From Oscheius dolichura (taxonomy: Eukaryota; Nematoda; Chromadorea; Rhabditida; Rhabditidae), in assembly GCA_932521035.1 (NCBI GenBank), contig OW051497.1, positions 12,338,001 to 12,402,000 on the forward strand: DNA of 64,000 nt, given 5' to 3'. The stretch's first letter is position 1. Each line of letters opens with the position of its first letter. The notes under the pieces are model-generated. The model saw only the letters and a list, made by a program, of their open reading frames with translations. It did no database searches and was not told where the DNA came from. Both the position numbers and the translations under genes were made by a program. Shown piece after piece: positions 22,292 to 35,304 of this stretch.

Positions 22292-25200
22292 CTAAACATT
22301 GCAACAGAAGTGAATAAGGCTCTCATCGTCTGGTGATCTCACGAAGGCGCTGGGAATATCTTGTTGTGGAAAAGGGGGAGAATGCCTACCTATTTCCTAT
22401 TTTCTTTCCACATTTCACGCAGTCACTGGAGCTGGTTACAACAATTCGTGTACTTTCCAATTGCTTCAAACGTCGTTCAGCATGTGTCAGGGCGGAATGT
22501 GAAATTGCTTGTCGTAGAGAAAGCTTAAACAACTTTTAATTAATAACAAGTGACCGACTCACAGAGACTGCGTTGTCATGCACAGTTTGGAGAACTGCGA
22601 TCAGGGCTCTGGAAAGGATCTTCAGCTCGGTATTATCCGGGAAATCCACTAGCGCCGCGACGGTGTCTATTTTATCGGCATGCCGGCTGAGTACTCGAAT
22701 AGCACTGCTAACATCAGGTGGGGGTGCGGATATCGGTGTCTCCGTAATACCCGCTTTGTGTGGATCGTATGGTTGAATGTATGCTCTCAGCCATTGAAGA
22801 TAGACCTAAAACAAGACAGTTGCCTTATAAATGAATTGAAATAAAGAACCTGTGAGTTGATATGATCCTTCCTGTCGTAATAAAGTTGGCAATAATTTTC
22901 AGCTGCTTGGAAATCATTTAATATTGAGACGAAGATGGTGAGAGCCTGCTCGTGTCCTTTTAGACGACCGAGGATTAGTGCTCTCTCCTCATATAATGCT
23001 GAAAATATAACTGGATGTGAGAAGATGGGAAAGACTAACGAATCCCGCTGAGTTGCAGTAGAATTCCCTGTGGATTGTATTGTAGAGAAAACTGGAGGAA
23101 ATGCAGAAGTTTCCTGCGGAACACTCCCAAGTCTCCCTCTTCCTCGCCAGCCCGATTTATATTCTCATCTGAAGATGTCATGCAACCCGTGGTTAGGTTC
23201 AGCTGACCATCTTTGAACACGTGAACATATTCCTCAACCAGTTTCTTCACTGTGATGATATAATGCTCTACTAACGCTTCGTGGAAGTTTGGAGCGGGTT
23301 CTTCCCATTTATAAATTATATGTTCCTAGAGAAGAAGTGCTAGGGAAAATAAAGAGCCTACCAAGTAAGGTATAACAGCCAAATTGCAACTCTTCTTCAA
23401 GAAGTCTAACACCTTCTCTCTATCCAAAGTTCTAGCAACGTCGGACTCTTCGCCGGTGAAAATCTGAAAACTTTAATGCACTATGAATTATTATACACCA
23501 ACTGCCAGTCCGTCTTCTATACTCTTCTTTAAAATTAGTTTTGCATAGTGGAAAATAAGTTCCAGGTGAGTATTTCCAAGTGACTGAAGATATTCCACGA
23601 TTCGGTCGTTCCCAGCAAAGAATGGGTCGGGATCTGGGCTTTGGGATTGATTCCATAGAAGTTCAAGCGCTGAATAAATAGTCTATCACATTTATAGGTA
23701 TAGTTACCGAGCTCATGTTTCTTCCGAGTTTCATAAAGAACAAACAGTGAAGGATACTTATTCGCCTTTTTCAAAATAGCTTCAGCATCTTCAAAAGCAC
23801 ATGAGTTGTTATGAAGTCGAAGCAATGAGTCAACCAGAATTGGTTTGGTCTAAAAAGAAAAGTAAATGTGGAAAATGTAGCATCTTTACCTGAAGGTAAC
23901 AGTTAAGAAGAGTTGTGTCGATAATGATTAAGGTCCTCAATAAATGCTGTGTTTCTTCCGGTGTTTCAGTTAATTTAAGATCCATTTTCTTGGCGTAATC
24001 TGCCCTTTTCTGTAATAAGGATTTTATGAAACAAATATATGATATTCCTACAGCCGAAAGATAATTTCCCATTGCTAAAAGAGCTCTCTTCTTATCATTG
24101 GCTGTTAGATCAGGTAATCCGCTTGGGGCCTTACTGCCATCGGGTAATAAATCCGGGATAAGGTGTATAACCTGTAGAACATCTGAGACCACTCGTTTTT
24201 AAGATGGTAAATAACATGTACCAACCGCTGCCAATTTGAATATGGAGTTGAAATGATTCTTCAAATTTCTTCTGGTTAAAGAGATTAGCAGCCGCTTGTC
24301 GTTTTATCTCCGTTTTATTTTCATCAGTAAATACTTTAGAAGTTTCCTAGAATTTATTTGCAAGGAGGGGTTAAAACAAATCCTACAGCTAACTGCATGG
24401 CAAGATCGAACTGTTTTTCAGCCACCAGAGTGGCCACGTTTTTACGGAGGCCGGGTGTGGTATCCAGCACCCATATCCTGTTTTGCCCACCGGATGAACC
24501 GATATAAATTTGTCCACTGAACCACTATTATTAATTCAGAAAATTTTAAATACTTGTTTCCAGCGCAGAGAAAGCTTGGTCTGCTTAGGGCGATGTTCTG
24601 GATAAGAATAGACGGATTGAACGTGCGGACTTCTATTCTTCCTTTTGTCATTAGAGCAGAAATAAAAGGAGGATCGTACACTGGAAGAAATTTGTTAATT
24701 TGTGTTTTAAAAGAGGGAAAATATACCTAAAGCTAGCGGCGGATCAGAAAATCGGATATCCATAATTGGTTTCTCGTTGGGCCTGTCGTCATAGCTACTC
24801 GGAGAGATGAAGCTCAACAAGTCGCCTTTACATATCCCTATCTGAAATATTTTAAAAAATTGTCTAGTGAACATAGTCTACCAAATTGTAGTCTTCAATA
24901 TGTAAAATGACAGGAGGATCCGTGGTTGATCCTAATTTCCTATAGTCCAGCTCCCATACCTGACATTTCTTGTTAATATTTTAGATTCTTTGCCCTAACC
25001 TCTCCACCTTCCACGTTTGAATTGGACAAAGAAGCCGCGTAGTACTCATCTTTTATAGAAAATACTAGGTGACTTTTACACATTCTAAAGCGTGCTCTAT
25101 GGAAATTTACAGTTTACTTACTGCATATTTACAGGATTTTCTTGAAACTGAGCATTTTCCAGCTGCAATTCTATGAACTCGTTATTTATCCATCGAAATA

Positions 25201-25730
25201 GTTGGATTTTCTTTTTGGACGAGGTTATTATATACGATTGGTCGTCGTCTTCTCGGATCCAGTGAGCAAACGACATCACTGGCTTGACAGCATAAAGGAC
25301 GGTGATAACCGGATGTTGAGGATCACTTAAAAGATGAGCCGACAGCTGAAGTTTATTTTAAAATGAAAACTATGATAATGATCCTACCGTTCCCTGCGAG
25401 GTGCATAAAATAAGGTTTCTCTCTTCAGATATTACCATATTGGAGACTGCATTGGTTCGAAATTTCTTACAAACATAGTCATATTCATATTTAGGCAGGC
25501 CTCCGCCTTTGGTTGCTAAAACCCGTTGAAGAAACAGTAAGCAAGAAAAATTACCCAATTTATGTGCAAATAAGGTTCCATCTTTGCTTCCGGCCAGCAC
25601 ACCATAAGTAGATTCTGTAGACCATTAACCAAAAAATAAAGAAGGGTAAAAACTCACTTCTACAGCATAAACTGGTGATTTCTGACGGTAATTTCGGGGC
25701 TACATCACTGACTGAATAGGCGTCGAACAT
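22292..25730 (-). CDS. vps39: VPS39/VAM6, HOPS tethering-complex subunit
   Basis: Cytosolic tethering factor that binds Rab7-type GTPases and brings late endosomes, lysosomes and vacuoles together for fusion. The ATG at 25730 (MFDAYSVSDVAPKLPSEITS) lines up with the N-terminus of VPS39. The N-terminal beta-propeller (CNH-type) spans about 25730-24600 (TYGVLAGSKDGTLFAHKL, IQLFRWINNEFIELQ). The helical repeat region follows, with stretches diagnostic of VPS39: DTTLLNCYLQTK, LRLHNNSCAFEDAE, LAVIPYLEHIIYKWEE, LGVFRRKLLHFLQ. The C-terminus is the usual zinc-type end, CVKCGKKIGN joined to SAFVRSPDDESLIHFCCNV and TAG at 22292-22294. Exons are small and separated by 38-60-bp introns, for example 22295-22520 region intron GTAGGC...CCCAG. 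Predicted length is close to the 850-890 aa of animal VPS39. No sign of decay. Confidence 0.92.
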
Positions 25731-26216
25731 TTTGTACCAAAAAGGACATATGAGGACAGTTTTTATTTATTTTGTTTTCCTGGAAAAGTGGCTTTACAAT
25801 TTAATGCTTTTTAGGGTTAATTATTGATTTTATAAAATAAAAATAGCGAGAGCAACAAAAGCGAAAAACTGAGCTCGGCTTTTGTTGACCCGCATTCGAG
25901 CATATTTACCGGTCGTATTTTTGAAAACAAAATTACTCGGGGCTGTTCAAAGTGTTTTAAAAGAGAAGTATATGAATTACAAAACAATGAGTTTATTAAC
26001 CGGGTTAGCACAGGGTTTTAAACCAGAAAATGATAATAATTCATCGGATATGGAGGTAACTTGGTTGAGCTCAAGGAAGGCGGGCCTGGAAGAATACATT
26101 CTTTATTTTAAATTCCAACAAAAGTAAACTTACATAGTCGCAGTGGTTACCCATGTTGATCAGAGGATCGCAACCAATGGACTCGCGCTGAAATTTGTCT
26201 TTTTTTCTGAATTCTG
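25731..26216. other. Intergenic between VPS39 start and the next gene's stop
   Basis: AT-rich and without a convincing ORF; likely promoter and 5'UTR of VPS39 plus the 3'UTR of the gene ending at 26217. Confidence 0.4.
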
Positions 26217-28165
26217 TTAAATTTCAACCTCAGCGTACTCCGGATAGTCATCGTCCTTGAAGATGAACTTCTCGGCCAGGATCAGATGGAACTTGTGGAA
26301 GGCCTGAACGTAAACGAAAGTCTCGTGGAGACTCTCCTTCAAGGAGGTCGTAGCAGCGAGAGCGCGGAGTTCCTCCGGGTTGTTGACTAGAACGTTCTTA
26401 CGTGAATATAAGAGAAAAAGATTACCCAGGTGACGAAGACGATCGTGGCGAGCACGAGTGTACTCACGTTTGATGCCGTCAATAACACTCTGATCCCTCA
26501 GAAACTCCAGAGTCTCCTGCATGGTCTCCTTGACCATGCGGAAGTAGACACGATCCCCTTCCTTGCGCATCTCGGCCAGTTCCTTTGGCATGAGCTTCCA
26601 CATAGTCTTCAGTCCAATATTCATCGCCTGCAAAGCATTGATACATTTTTTGACTACATAATATAAAAGGAAAAAAGGAAGGACAATTTGCACCTGCCGT
26701 AGGGCATAGACTCGGAACAGCTGATTGTTGAGGTCAGCTCCGAACAGATGTTAAATAGGATTCAAAGAAATTCATTATAAAATTGAAAAAAGGACTAATA
26801 ACCAGGATTAAAGAGAAAGCGTGTCAAGGGATAAAGCGGCGTTCAAACTGATAACAAGGTGACAAAACGAACGCTTCCTTGCGCAGAGAAAGCGCCATAC
26901 GAAATCTGTTTGCGTATATGGAATAAATATAAGTTTTCTAGAGCATGTTTACTTAGTGATAAAAGTTGATCAGTTATCAGAGGGAGAAGCCGTTCTAATG
27001 CATTTGTTTAGGCGCGTTCTTTTCGAATTGGTCCCCGGCGCGGGCATGTTTTTCCGCGTGGTCAAGCGGTCACAACCCGCCGCGCTCGGCAAGCGGGGGA
27101 CCATCGGCGACGATCGATAACTGCCCTTGTACACAATGTTTGAATATAGGGAAAGAGGTTTGTACAACTTTATTACTAAATATTAATATGACTATGTATG
27201 AATGGGGGATGAAGGGTATGCATGACAGGAGGGTCAGATCACTCGAGATCCATTTTGGAGAGCTGAAAAAGGGCAGGATTAATCAAAGGAAAGGACTGCT
27301 TACCATCATCTCGTTGGCAAGAGACTGGAGCTTCATGCTGTGGTTCTTCCACCAGGAGGAGATCTCACAAAGCTGGTAGGAATCCTTAACAACTGAACTG
27401 TTAAAGAGATTCGGAGGAACTGACGTTAACTGCCTTGCTGATAAAATTGTAGCTATCGTCATCGTCGTCCTCATTCATCCTTCCCGACACAAAGTCTCCG
27501 AGTAGTGACGTAATCTGTTGTTGTTCTTCTTCGGTAAAGGGAATCGGCTGGGAGATAAAGGCCCGCTGTTCCTCCATCATCTAAAAAACTTAGATAAGTT
27601 GTTACTAAAAATCGATGGTGACCTCAACCATCTCGTCAGGGGAAAGGCGCCCGCCGTCATTGAGTTCCGGACTGGATGGGACGTTCAGTTTGGCAGCCAC
27701 GGGTTCAGTAGCAGCGAAGACGTAATTCGTGTATTCTTCTCCTCCAAGTTCTAGAAAGTTCTGCAAACGATTTTTCTTAAATATAAAGAAAATATAACAT
27801 ACAATAACTTTATCGTTAAGTCTTACGACTTCGTCGATGTCAGGAGGCTGGCTCCCGACCGAAATACCGTCCAATACAACGGCGACCTGGGCGAAGAGGG
27901 TGTTGAGATCGATCAGCGACATATTATCGTACGGAGTTACGGAAAGAATATGGATTATCTGAAAGTGGAAGATGTGGAAAAAAATAATCAAATCATACCA
28001 CATAAGTTTCTTTTAGAACAACTGCAACCTCAAGATATTCTTCCCTCTTTTTCATCTCTGCGGTAGGTGTGAATGTGGCGAGGACGAGCTCTCTGTTTTG
28101 TTGCATCCAGTTGTTGACAAACTGTTGTGCGAGATTCATGGGGTCGATTTGCAAAGAAGGATCCA
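26217..28165 (-). CDS. Unrecognised helical cytosolic protein, about 390 aa
   Basis: The ATG at 28165 opens MDPSLQIDPMNLAQQFVNNW. Exons then run through KKREEYLEVAVVLKETYV, DNMSLIDLNTLFAQVAVVLD, NFLELGGEEYTNYVFAATEP, an acidic patch EDDDDDS, SYQLCEISSWWKNHSMKLQS, a 27-nt mini-exon LFRVYALRQ, and the final helices (AMNIGLKTMWKLMPKELAEM; SLKESLHETFVYVQAFHKFH) to a TAA at 26217. No signal peptide or membrane span. Charge and hydrophobic spacing suggest an all-helical fold. I do not know the family. The exons join in phase across introns of about 40-50 bp, except one of about 560 bp (26740-27300) where the junction is inferred; two separate genes cannot be excluded. Confidence 0.7.
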
Positions 28166-29249
28166 TTCTCTTCTGAAATCATAATATTTACTGGAATAAG
28201 ACCCATTTTGCAGTCGAGAAGTATCAACAAAGACAGGTAATAATGCCAGCGTTTGCCATTTAAAGGGGGGCAACAGCGACTGACCGGTTGGGCAAACTTA
28301 TCGCAACGGAATCCCAGACAAGGTCATATAGAAGCAAATTGTTTTCGGAGAATTTAGAGGTTATGGGGATGAAACATCACGTGTATCGACTGCTGAGTTC
28401 TTATCGCATTAGCAATCAAAAGCGCCAGTCAAGCCATTTTAAATCTTATGCACTTTGGTAGCACTTTCTTGCTATATCTAACGAAATTAACAAAAGTTAT
28501 GAGCGAGGCAAAAAAAAAATAGGGAAAAAATAGCTGAAAAATGGGAATGTCGAGTCGTCGCCGCGAAATAGCAAATCGCTGGGAGAAATCGTTGCCCGAC
28601 CTGTTGAACTAGGGGAAATGGGCGCGCGGACAGGTGGACTATGCCACACTTCCCGCGCCGAGAACCGATATACAACGACACCGCAAGGGGAAAAACTGCT
28701 GTGTAACATGAATCAGCATGGAAAATAGACGGCTAAAGGGGAGACTGTGCTAATCGATAGAATTGTACAAGATGCATGCTCCCTCTATCCTACCACCTCT
28801 AGAAGATTGAAAACGGTCCCGGGCCAAATGAAATTAACGAGGAAGGGCTCTTTAGACTCTGACGTAGAGCAGGGAACCTTTAGTCTTCTACCTTTTCTTC
28901 CAGACAGATAACCTTCTTGTGACCTTTTGATATTTCGGAACGCTTCGCCGCTGTTTACGGTTTCAAACTGTTCTATCGCAGCCTTGGTCTCTGAGAACGG
29001 AGAGTCTGTCTTGGTGGCAAGGCTGTCCGGGTCCGCCGAATGGGAGTGATACTGCCTAAACCAGAAGAGTTGTCACATTGAATGGAATCCATTTGGATAG
29101 TGGTAATAAAAGCACGAGGGCGACTCGGCGTCGCATATAACATATGCCCTACCTAATGCGTTTATATAAGGAAGGATAATTTTGCCGAATCCTCGGCCGT
29201 TCTTCAGGGGAAGAGCTCGTTAGCACCTGTGTTAATTTCTCGAAAATGC

Positions 29250-29265
29250 CTCTCTCTCTCTCTCT
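29250..29265. repeat. (CT)8 microsatellite
   Basis: Eight uninterrupted CT units in the intergenic region. Confidence 0.9.
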
Positions 29266-30762
29266 GCGCTTAGCACATTGGAGGTGCCTGCACTTCTCAT
29301 GTAAATCTTTTTGAATGATGGGTTTTCAGGCAGATGCCCGGCAACCCAATCTATGTGTGCCGACTCTATAAATTTTTTCTCATTTGCAAAAGAGCCCAAT
29401 GATGCGCGAATAACCCTACCAAACGCATACAAATCTTTTCTCTACTGAGCTAGCGTAGAAACAGTTTCTTTTGATGTCATAAATACTTACCGGCATTCCG
29501 AGAACATGTGCGTAGGGCCCGTTTTTCTATTGTAGCTCGTTATTGCTCAGCCATACGAAGCCAATCAGACTTCCCAAACGGGAAAGGAAAAGTAGCTAGG
29601 ACAGAGTCATATTCCTCCCCAGTTTCTAGTTTTTTAAGGAATCAGACACCCTTCGACCCTATCCTTTTTGGCGTTGCTTTGTTCTTTTCGTCGAGTGGGT
29701 ATTACAGGATTAGGGTCCATCCACCGTCAAATCCAATTGGTGGCTCTTCCCTGCAGGGTCACAACCTCAATTAAGCATGTTCTTTGTAATTGATTACGCC
29801 CGGTGGCAATTTCTTCCCTGATCAAATACATTACCAAACAAAGAAAGCAATCTTAGGCGTAGGCCAAGTCTGGGGGTTTCCGACAAAGGAGAACCCCCTG
29901 CTCGAAAACTCTTGTGCGGGAGTTGGTAGTTCTGTGTTCATTTACGACTCCTCTTAACATATATCAAATTTTATTCGACTGTGCGGGGCAACTTACAAAT
30001 AGTACGTACCGGTAATTAAGTTGTCTGTGATTTTATGCGTATAAATTCTTTATGTCTTTGTTTCGATCGAGTCGTCGGGAACAAATGCTGACATTCCTAA
30101 CCGGAAGCGGTGGTGGGAAGCAACTCTGAGTAGTCCCTGTATGTCCGCTCTTGTGTGAAACACTTTAACCTTTCTCACGCTCAGCGGATGTTTACAGACA
30201 ATAGGATGGCGGATATCCTGTACTGAATACACGAGATGCAAAGGATCGAAACGCTAGAAAACACTTCAAGAAAGTGTAATAACATTTAAACCGTTACACC
30301 TTTCCAATCGTCTCTTATGCTTACAAATGAGCCCACCTTTAATTTTATACCTGCTGGTTTCAACAGATTTTGTCGGCAAAGGTTATGGGAATCGGTAAAC
30401 CCCCATGGCTGCATGGAAACGATAATTGAAATATCCCGGGGTTTCAATTGCTTTTCGTTTCAAAACCATCCAGAGCTCTTGCAAAGTCTCTGCCGTCCCC
30501 CAACTTTGCTGTTCCGATTCCCCTGTTTCGTCTATTGTTTCTCTTTCCCTCTTTCGCAGACAGATCGCATGCCTACCGCTACAATTCGTTGCTGTGTGGG
30601 TAGCGTTTCCTAAGCATTTCGTTCCACTTTGGATTTTTGCGTGATGTTCTGTGTTTTTGAATAGAACGAATATTCGGGCATCTGAATCACCCCCAGGAAG
30701 AATAGAGGGATCCCACTAGGAAGCAATCATCATAAATTATTGCTCCTATGTATTAAAGCCTT

Positions 30763-30767
30763 TGTGT

Positions 30768-30798
<31 letters not shown>

Positions 30799-30799
30799 G
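30763..30799. repeat. (TG)10 followed by G18 tract
   Basis: Ten TG units at 30763-30782 run directly into eighteen consecutive G at 30782-30799. Such tracts are length-variable, prone to sequencing error, and can form unusual DNA structures. Confidence 0.95.
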
Positions 30800-31381
30800 T
30801 TAATAGAAAAAGCTAGTGGGTAGGCTTTAAATATGATGAGCTTACCATTAAAATCTTATGGTTATGGTATTAGAGAGAAACGTCTCGCCGAGGCCTCTTC
30901 TTACTCAGAGAAGATGAGATGAAACTTTGACGTTCCCCCGACGCATTTCCTTAATAATTCTCTTCTATATATTGCTCTCTCATTCTTTCTAAGAATTCCC
31001 CTCCAGATATCTTCTGATCTTTCTTCTCCTACTCCAATTTTCTATAAAACAAGGCGATCACTGAATTGCTTGCAAAATGTAATGCTCTTTCCCAGGGCAT
31101 TTGAATTGTTCTACAGTATCCTTCTCTCAGACGTTACGTGCGTCAGCAATGTGCCACTTTCTCAAGACCTTCTATTCTCTTCGCCGACCCTCTCCCATTA
31201 CCTTTGTCTAATTTCCTACCGTATACCTACTCGTTTCTCGAACAGCCGAGAGCAAAGTCATTGCTCCGCCCTACAAAGTAAATCAATAGTATCTTAGAAC
31301 ATTTCAGAAGGGGCGGAGAAAGCTACCCCATTATAGGAGTCGGCTGTCATCGGGTAGACTGCTCCGCTGCCTGCTCTCGGA

Positions 31382-33547
31382 ATGTTCCCAACACAGGAAG
31401 AGCTGGTAGGTTACTATTCGTTGCCTTGCATGCCTGCTACTGTTTACCTGTATAACAAACTACCATATCCCTTCAGCAGAAGAAGTATGGTGTTAACTAT
31501 ACGGTTGATAACAACTATACCGTAATCTTCGCACCTGAAAGCATCGAGCAGTCACTGAGTCTTGCTGGAGATATTGAAGTCGCCCTCTTGGCAGTCATCT
31601 TTATGGCCGGGGGGCCTCTCAGCTTATATGCCTTCATCAAAGCTGTACGGGCGTACATGAATAAGAAGAGGGTACAACGCTCGCCTGTCCTTCTGCTGCG
31701 GATACATCTGAACATAGCCGACTTGCTCACACTGTACATCTTCGTGCCTCGGCAAGCCTTGTGGATGACAATCTATCAGGTAAAGAAGGGGCGCCGCGTA
31801 GGACAATTCATCTTGTAGTGGCATGGCGGGGTCCTCCTGTGCAAGCTGTGCGCCTTCTTCTCTACCTTCTGCTTTTACTTGAACGCGTTTATCATCTGCT
31901 CAATAGCCATCCAACGACTTATCACTGGCGTCAAGCTAAGGTAGTGGATCTCTCCTCTCAGCTATTCTCCCCTGGTTCAGTGTCATCAATACTTTGGAGG
32001 AATCAATACGCCGTGTTAAGAGAATGCTCTATATCAGTTACTTCTGCGCATTTATCTTCAGTACACCTCAGTTGATCATTTGGCAAATCGCCATGCCTTA
32101 CCCCAAGTTCACGTAAGCTTGTCCTTGTTTTCTACAGTATGTCTCTTCAGTCAATGTGCTCCTATCTGGTCTATTATGGCTCACGAGACATCCACCGCAT
32201 ATTTTGGTGACATAACACCGGTCTGGCTTCGGAACAGAGTAAACTACCGTAGTCATAATCTAAAGAATGCTCAGATTACTTCAAAAATGGACCGTCTAAA
32301 AAGTATTGAGACCGTCTACAACTACCTACACCTTATTGCCATCTATTGGTTTCCAGTCATTTGCATCGCCGCCAGCTATGCTCACCTCATTCGGTCGCTT
32401 ACTCGCAACATGCGGCAGAGTGAGTAGCCAGTGTACTGTCTTACTGTAGTTTGTCCTCTCCTACTCTCTCAGCTTTCCTTAGAACGCCGAAAATAGCAGC
32501 ATTTGTTTCTTTTGTGTCTTTGTGATTGCACCTCACGCACTAAAACGAAAATATTTGGAGCTAACGCTTTCAGTCCAACGTGATTCACAGGCTTCCACTA
32601 GCTTAGTGGTCCCCCTAGTTGTTATGCCAACTAACCGAATGGCTGTTGTACCTATCGGCTTTAACATTTGTGCTACCTGCCCTGTCCACAATTCTAATAT
32701 CTGCGATATCCATGCCATAAGTGCTTTAAATAAGCCATCGTCTTCAAGGAGTGGGTTGCCTTCCCAACTGCTAGCTTCTCTCCCTATTACTTTCCCAATC
32801 ATCCTTATTATTTCTTGGCAAACGTTTTCAGCCGTTCCGACAGTTGTCTGCTGTTGCAATGGGTCTGGCAATGTGTCTGACGACCCCGGTACGAGCAGCA
32901 TTGTTCTTCCAATTACCCCTTCAGTTACCGACAGCACGGTTGCTTCATCTTCGGATGACTTGGAGATGGTACCACTGAAGAGCATAATGATTGACGAGGA
33001 GGAAGAGGTAAAGAAGGAGGAGGGGACTGTAGAGGTGGAGAAGAAGGAGAATAATGAGGAAATAGAGGTGCTCGAGAGTGTTCCCTGCCATATTCATATT
33101 CCGGCTCAACCTCCTCCTCCCAAAAGGGTCAGCCCTGCCATGATTACAATTCAAAAAGCTCGCAAGGTATGAGACGCGGTACAGATTATAATGAGACATC
33201 TTCAGCAAGCTATGCGTCAGGTCACTCTTATCCTGGTGGCGTATGTGACATTCTGGTCTCCTTACCAAATTCTGAGCATGTTTAACACCTACTACAATGA
33301 CGAGGAGCGGCACAAGTCCTTCCTCAACATCCTCAACGCCATCATATGCGCCAATACAATTGCGAACCCTCTCATCTACGGTATCGACAAACCTCAGAAA
33401 ACCATCATTATTTTTCCTCTTTTAGACTATTTCGACCCTCCTCATCCGATCCTTACTTGGTTTAACCGCGCTAAGAAGCGTCTTGAGTCCTTAGCTACTT
33501 CGGCTCTCAACAAGGCTTATTTGCTGTTCCGCATCACTCCTTCATGA
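31382..33547 (+). CDS. GnRH/AKH-receptor-like GPCR with a long acidic third loop
   Basis: Exons 31382-31405, 31477-31779, 31819-31940, 31981-32112 and 32151-32419 join in phase and carry TM1-TM5; 33206-33380 and 33426-33547 carry TM6, TM7 and the tail. Family marks are RIHLNIADLL in TM2, WHGGVLLCKLCAFFSTFCFY in TM3 with the disulfide Cys, TQC in loop 2, FWSPYQ in TM6 and ANTIANPLIY in TM7. The N-terminus has NYT sequons. The DRY position reads QRL and the usual TM1 Asn is Ser (GGPLSLYAF). Between TM5 and TM6, about 32574-33168 is open and includes a glutamate/lysine-rich block (DEEEEVKKEEGTVEVEKKE) and PPPPKR; part of this may be intron. A peptide hormone receptor of the GnRH/AKH/CCAP group, as in nematode gnrr genes, is the best reading. 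Confidence 0.8.
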
Positions 33548-34462
33548 TCTCGACTGTTCCCCAATCAAACGTAGCGTTATCCATGCCCTAACATAATCTC
33601 TCCTATTTCTGTTTAACCTAATTTATCCCGTAACCTTATTCTCCGATTAATGCTTTGTTCCCATCTCGAGAAAAGACCCCCTACACGCTGTTTACAAGAC
33701 AGCTGGAACCTTTTTGCTATTCCCGAAAATTTTTGTATTGATTCGGAGTCCTGAACCCGTTACAATTTGTCCGTTGAATCTCTCATTTACGCACATGTAT
33801 TCGAATTCCCCGGTAGCTTACTCTGTAGGCATCATTACCAATTGTTGAACGTAGTAGATTGAATAAACTTCTCAAAAAGCCACCTCATCGAGACTATCGG
33901 GAAATGGAGGTGATTCATTTGTTCGGGAAAGGCACTGCGCCTGCTGAATGGTTTGCCAATGGGCGAAGCTCCTGCCGTCCTATTTTTTGCCTGCTTATGG
34001 AAAACAACTGCACTTATTGGAAAGAATAAGGTTGAAAAGAGGGCACCCCCTTTTATCACTGTTTTCGTTACTCTTTGGATTCCTTTAAGTCTTTTTGGGA
34101 TGAGCTAAGAGGCAGGGAACAATGCCACCACCCTTTAGAGTAGGATAAAATCGAAGTAAGCCTTCACAGCTGATCTCTATCGATCTACCGCCCCGGGGAG
34201 CCTGGGACTCTCGAGATGCTCTGCTTTTTCCCTCGGCGGTGTACTGCCATTCGTCGTGTTTCTCCCCTCAGGCATATGCTGTAAGAGTGGGGGCGAGAGC
34301 TAACCTCGCTGCCAGCCGGCTGCACCTTTCTTCACATGGCATTGTTGTATTTGCAAATAGAATTTTCCCGGAGGTTCATAACCTCCCTTGTTTGCATTCC
34401 TTGTTTTTCCCCTTTACGCCTCTTACTCTATTCTCTGCTCAGCTATATTCTCCTGTTTAGAA
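33548..34462. other. Intergenic
   Basis: 3'UTR of the GnRH-receptor-like gene and upstream DNA of the next gene; no coding feature seen. Confidence 0.4.
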
Positions 34463-35304
34463 ATGGTTTGGATCACTACAGAAGGAGAGTACCGTCCTTG
34501 GTATGCGAGGAAGGCCTTCCCCGTCTTCTGTATGCCCTGCCTTCCTGCTTATATGGGTGTCTGGCCTGCTAGGTAAGTCCAGTTCTCCAATATTTTGATG
34601 TCATCCTCTTTCTTTAGGAAATGTGTATTTATTCTCGGAGCAATTCTATTCTTTATCGGAGTTATGATTCTCCTAGCCATGTTACTTACTTGCATTGCCG
34701 TCGAGTGTTCCGGAATGTAAGTTTTATAGACCCAAGAGCGGCAACAGCTGTCATCGGGAGATGTTCGTGGGTGGTGAAAGGTGAAAGGCATCATAAATGA
34801 ACGGGAAGAGCACAGGAACTGTATTCTCCCCATATTATTTCGCTTTTCAAAACTGTGAATAATCAAATTCCCGTCGCGACGCTGATATTTTCTTCTTCTC
34901 AAAACATATTGGCCTTTCAGAGCTGCCGGACTAATTCCCCTTGGTTTAATACTTATCATTGTCGGAATTCTCCTGTTCCACTGCGGATGGGCTGCACATC
35001 TCCTCGACGAACGAGGACAAATGCCAATAACAAAGTAGGAAAGAAAGAAACTTGACCTTTTCTTCAGAAGAACGGTCACGACGACGACAACTTCTTATAA
35101 TGTGGATCCAGAAAGCGAGGAGGCAGAGAGAAGACTTATGGAAACTGCCGCTCGACCGGACCTTCCCGACATCAAGCAGGGTTATTGGCAGTTCGAAGAC
35201 AAGGAATCCTGGCAAGCCGTGGCCAACCCCTACCCTATTCAGTTGGTTATTTTCTGGTTATCTTTAATTTCTTTTTCCAGGTCCACACTGAAGTACTGCC
35301 TTGA
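34463..35304 (+). CDS. Two-span membrane protein, 174 aa, family unknown
   Basis: Five exons join exactly in phase: 34463-34572, 34618-34716, 34921-35034, 35068-35245, 35281-35304 (introns 45, 204, 33 and 35 bp). The N-terminus is aromatic and cysteine-containing (YARKAFPVFCMPCLPAYMGV). Two adjacent spans follow: CVFILGAILFFIGVMILLAM (about 39-58) and GLIPLGLILIIVGILLF (about 73-89), joined by a short loop with Cys. The cytoplasmic-type tail has a threonine run (TVTTTTTSYN) and an acidic region, and ends HTEVLP. Such hairpins of glycine-rich helices are common in small trafficking or channel-accessory proteins, but no homologue is recognised. AATAAA lies at 35412-35417. The last intron is inferred from consensus only. 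Confidence 0.65.

Larger units (their letters stand above)
28166..31381. other. 3.2-kb intergenic region
   Basis: No ORF with coding character. It holds a CT run at 29250-29265 and a (TG)10-G18 tract at 30763-30799. Divergent promoters for the genes starting at 28165 (-) and 31382 (+) should lie here. Confidence 0.5.

Noticed and set aside
32533..32985. 150-codon minus ORF opposite the GnRH-receptor third loop
   Set aside because: Shadow of the plus-strand frame; no independent support.
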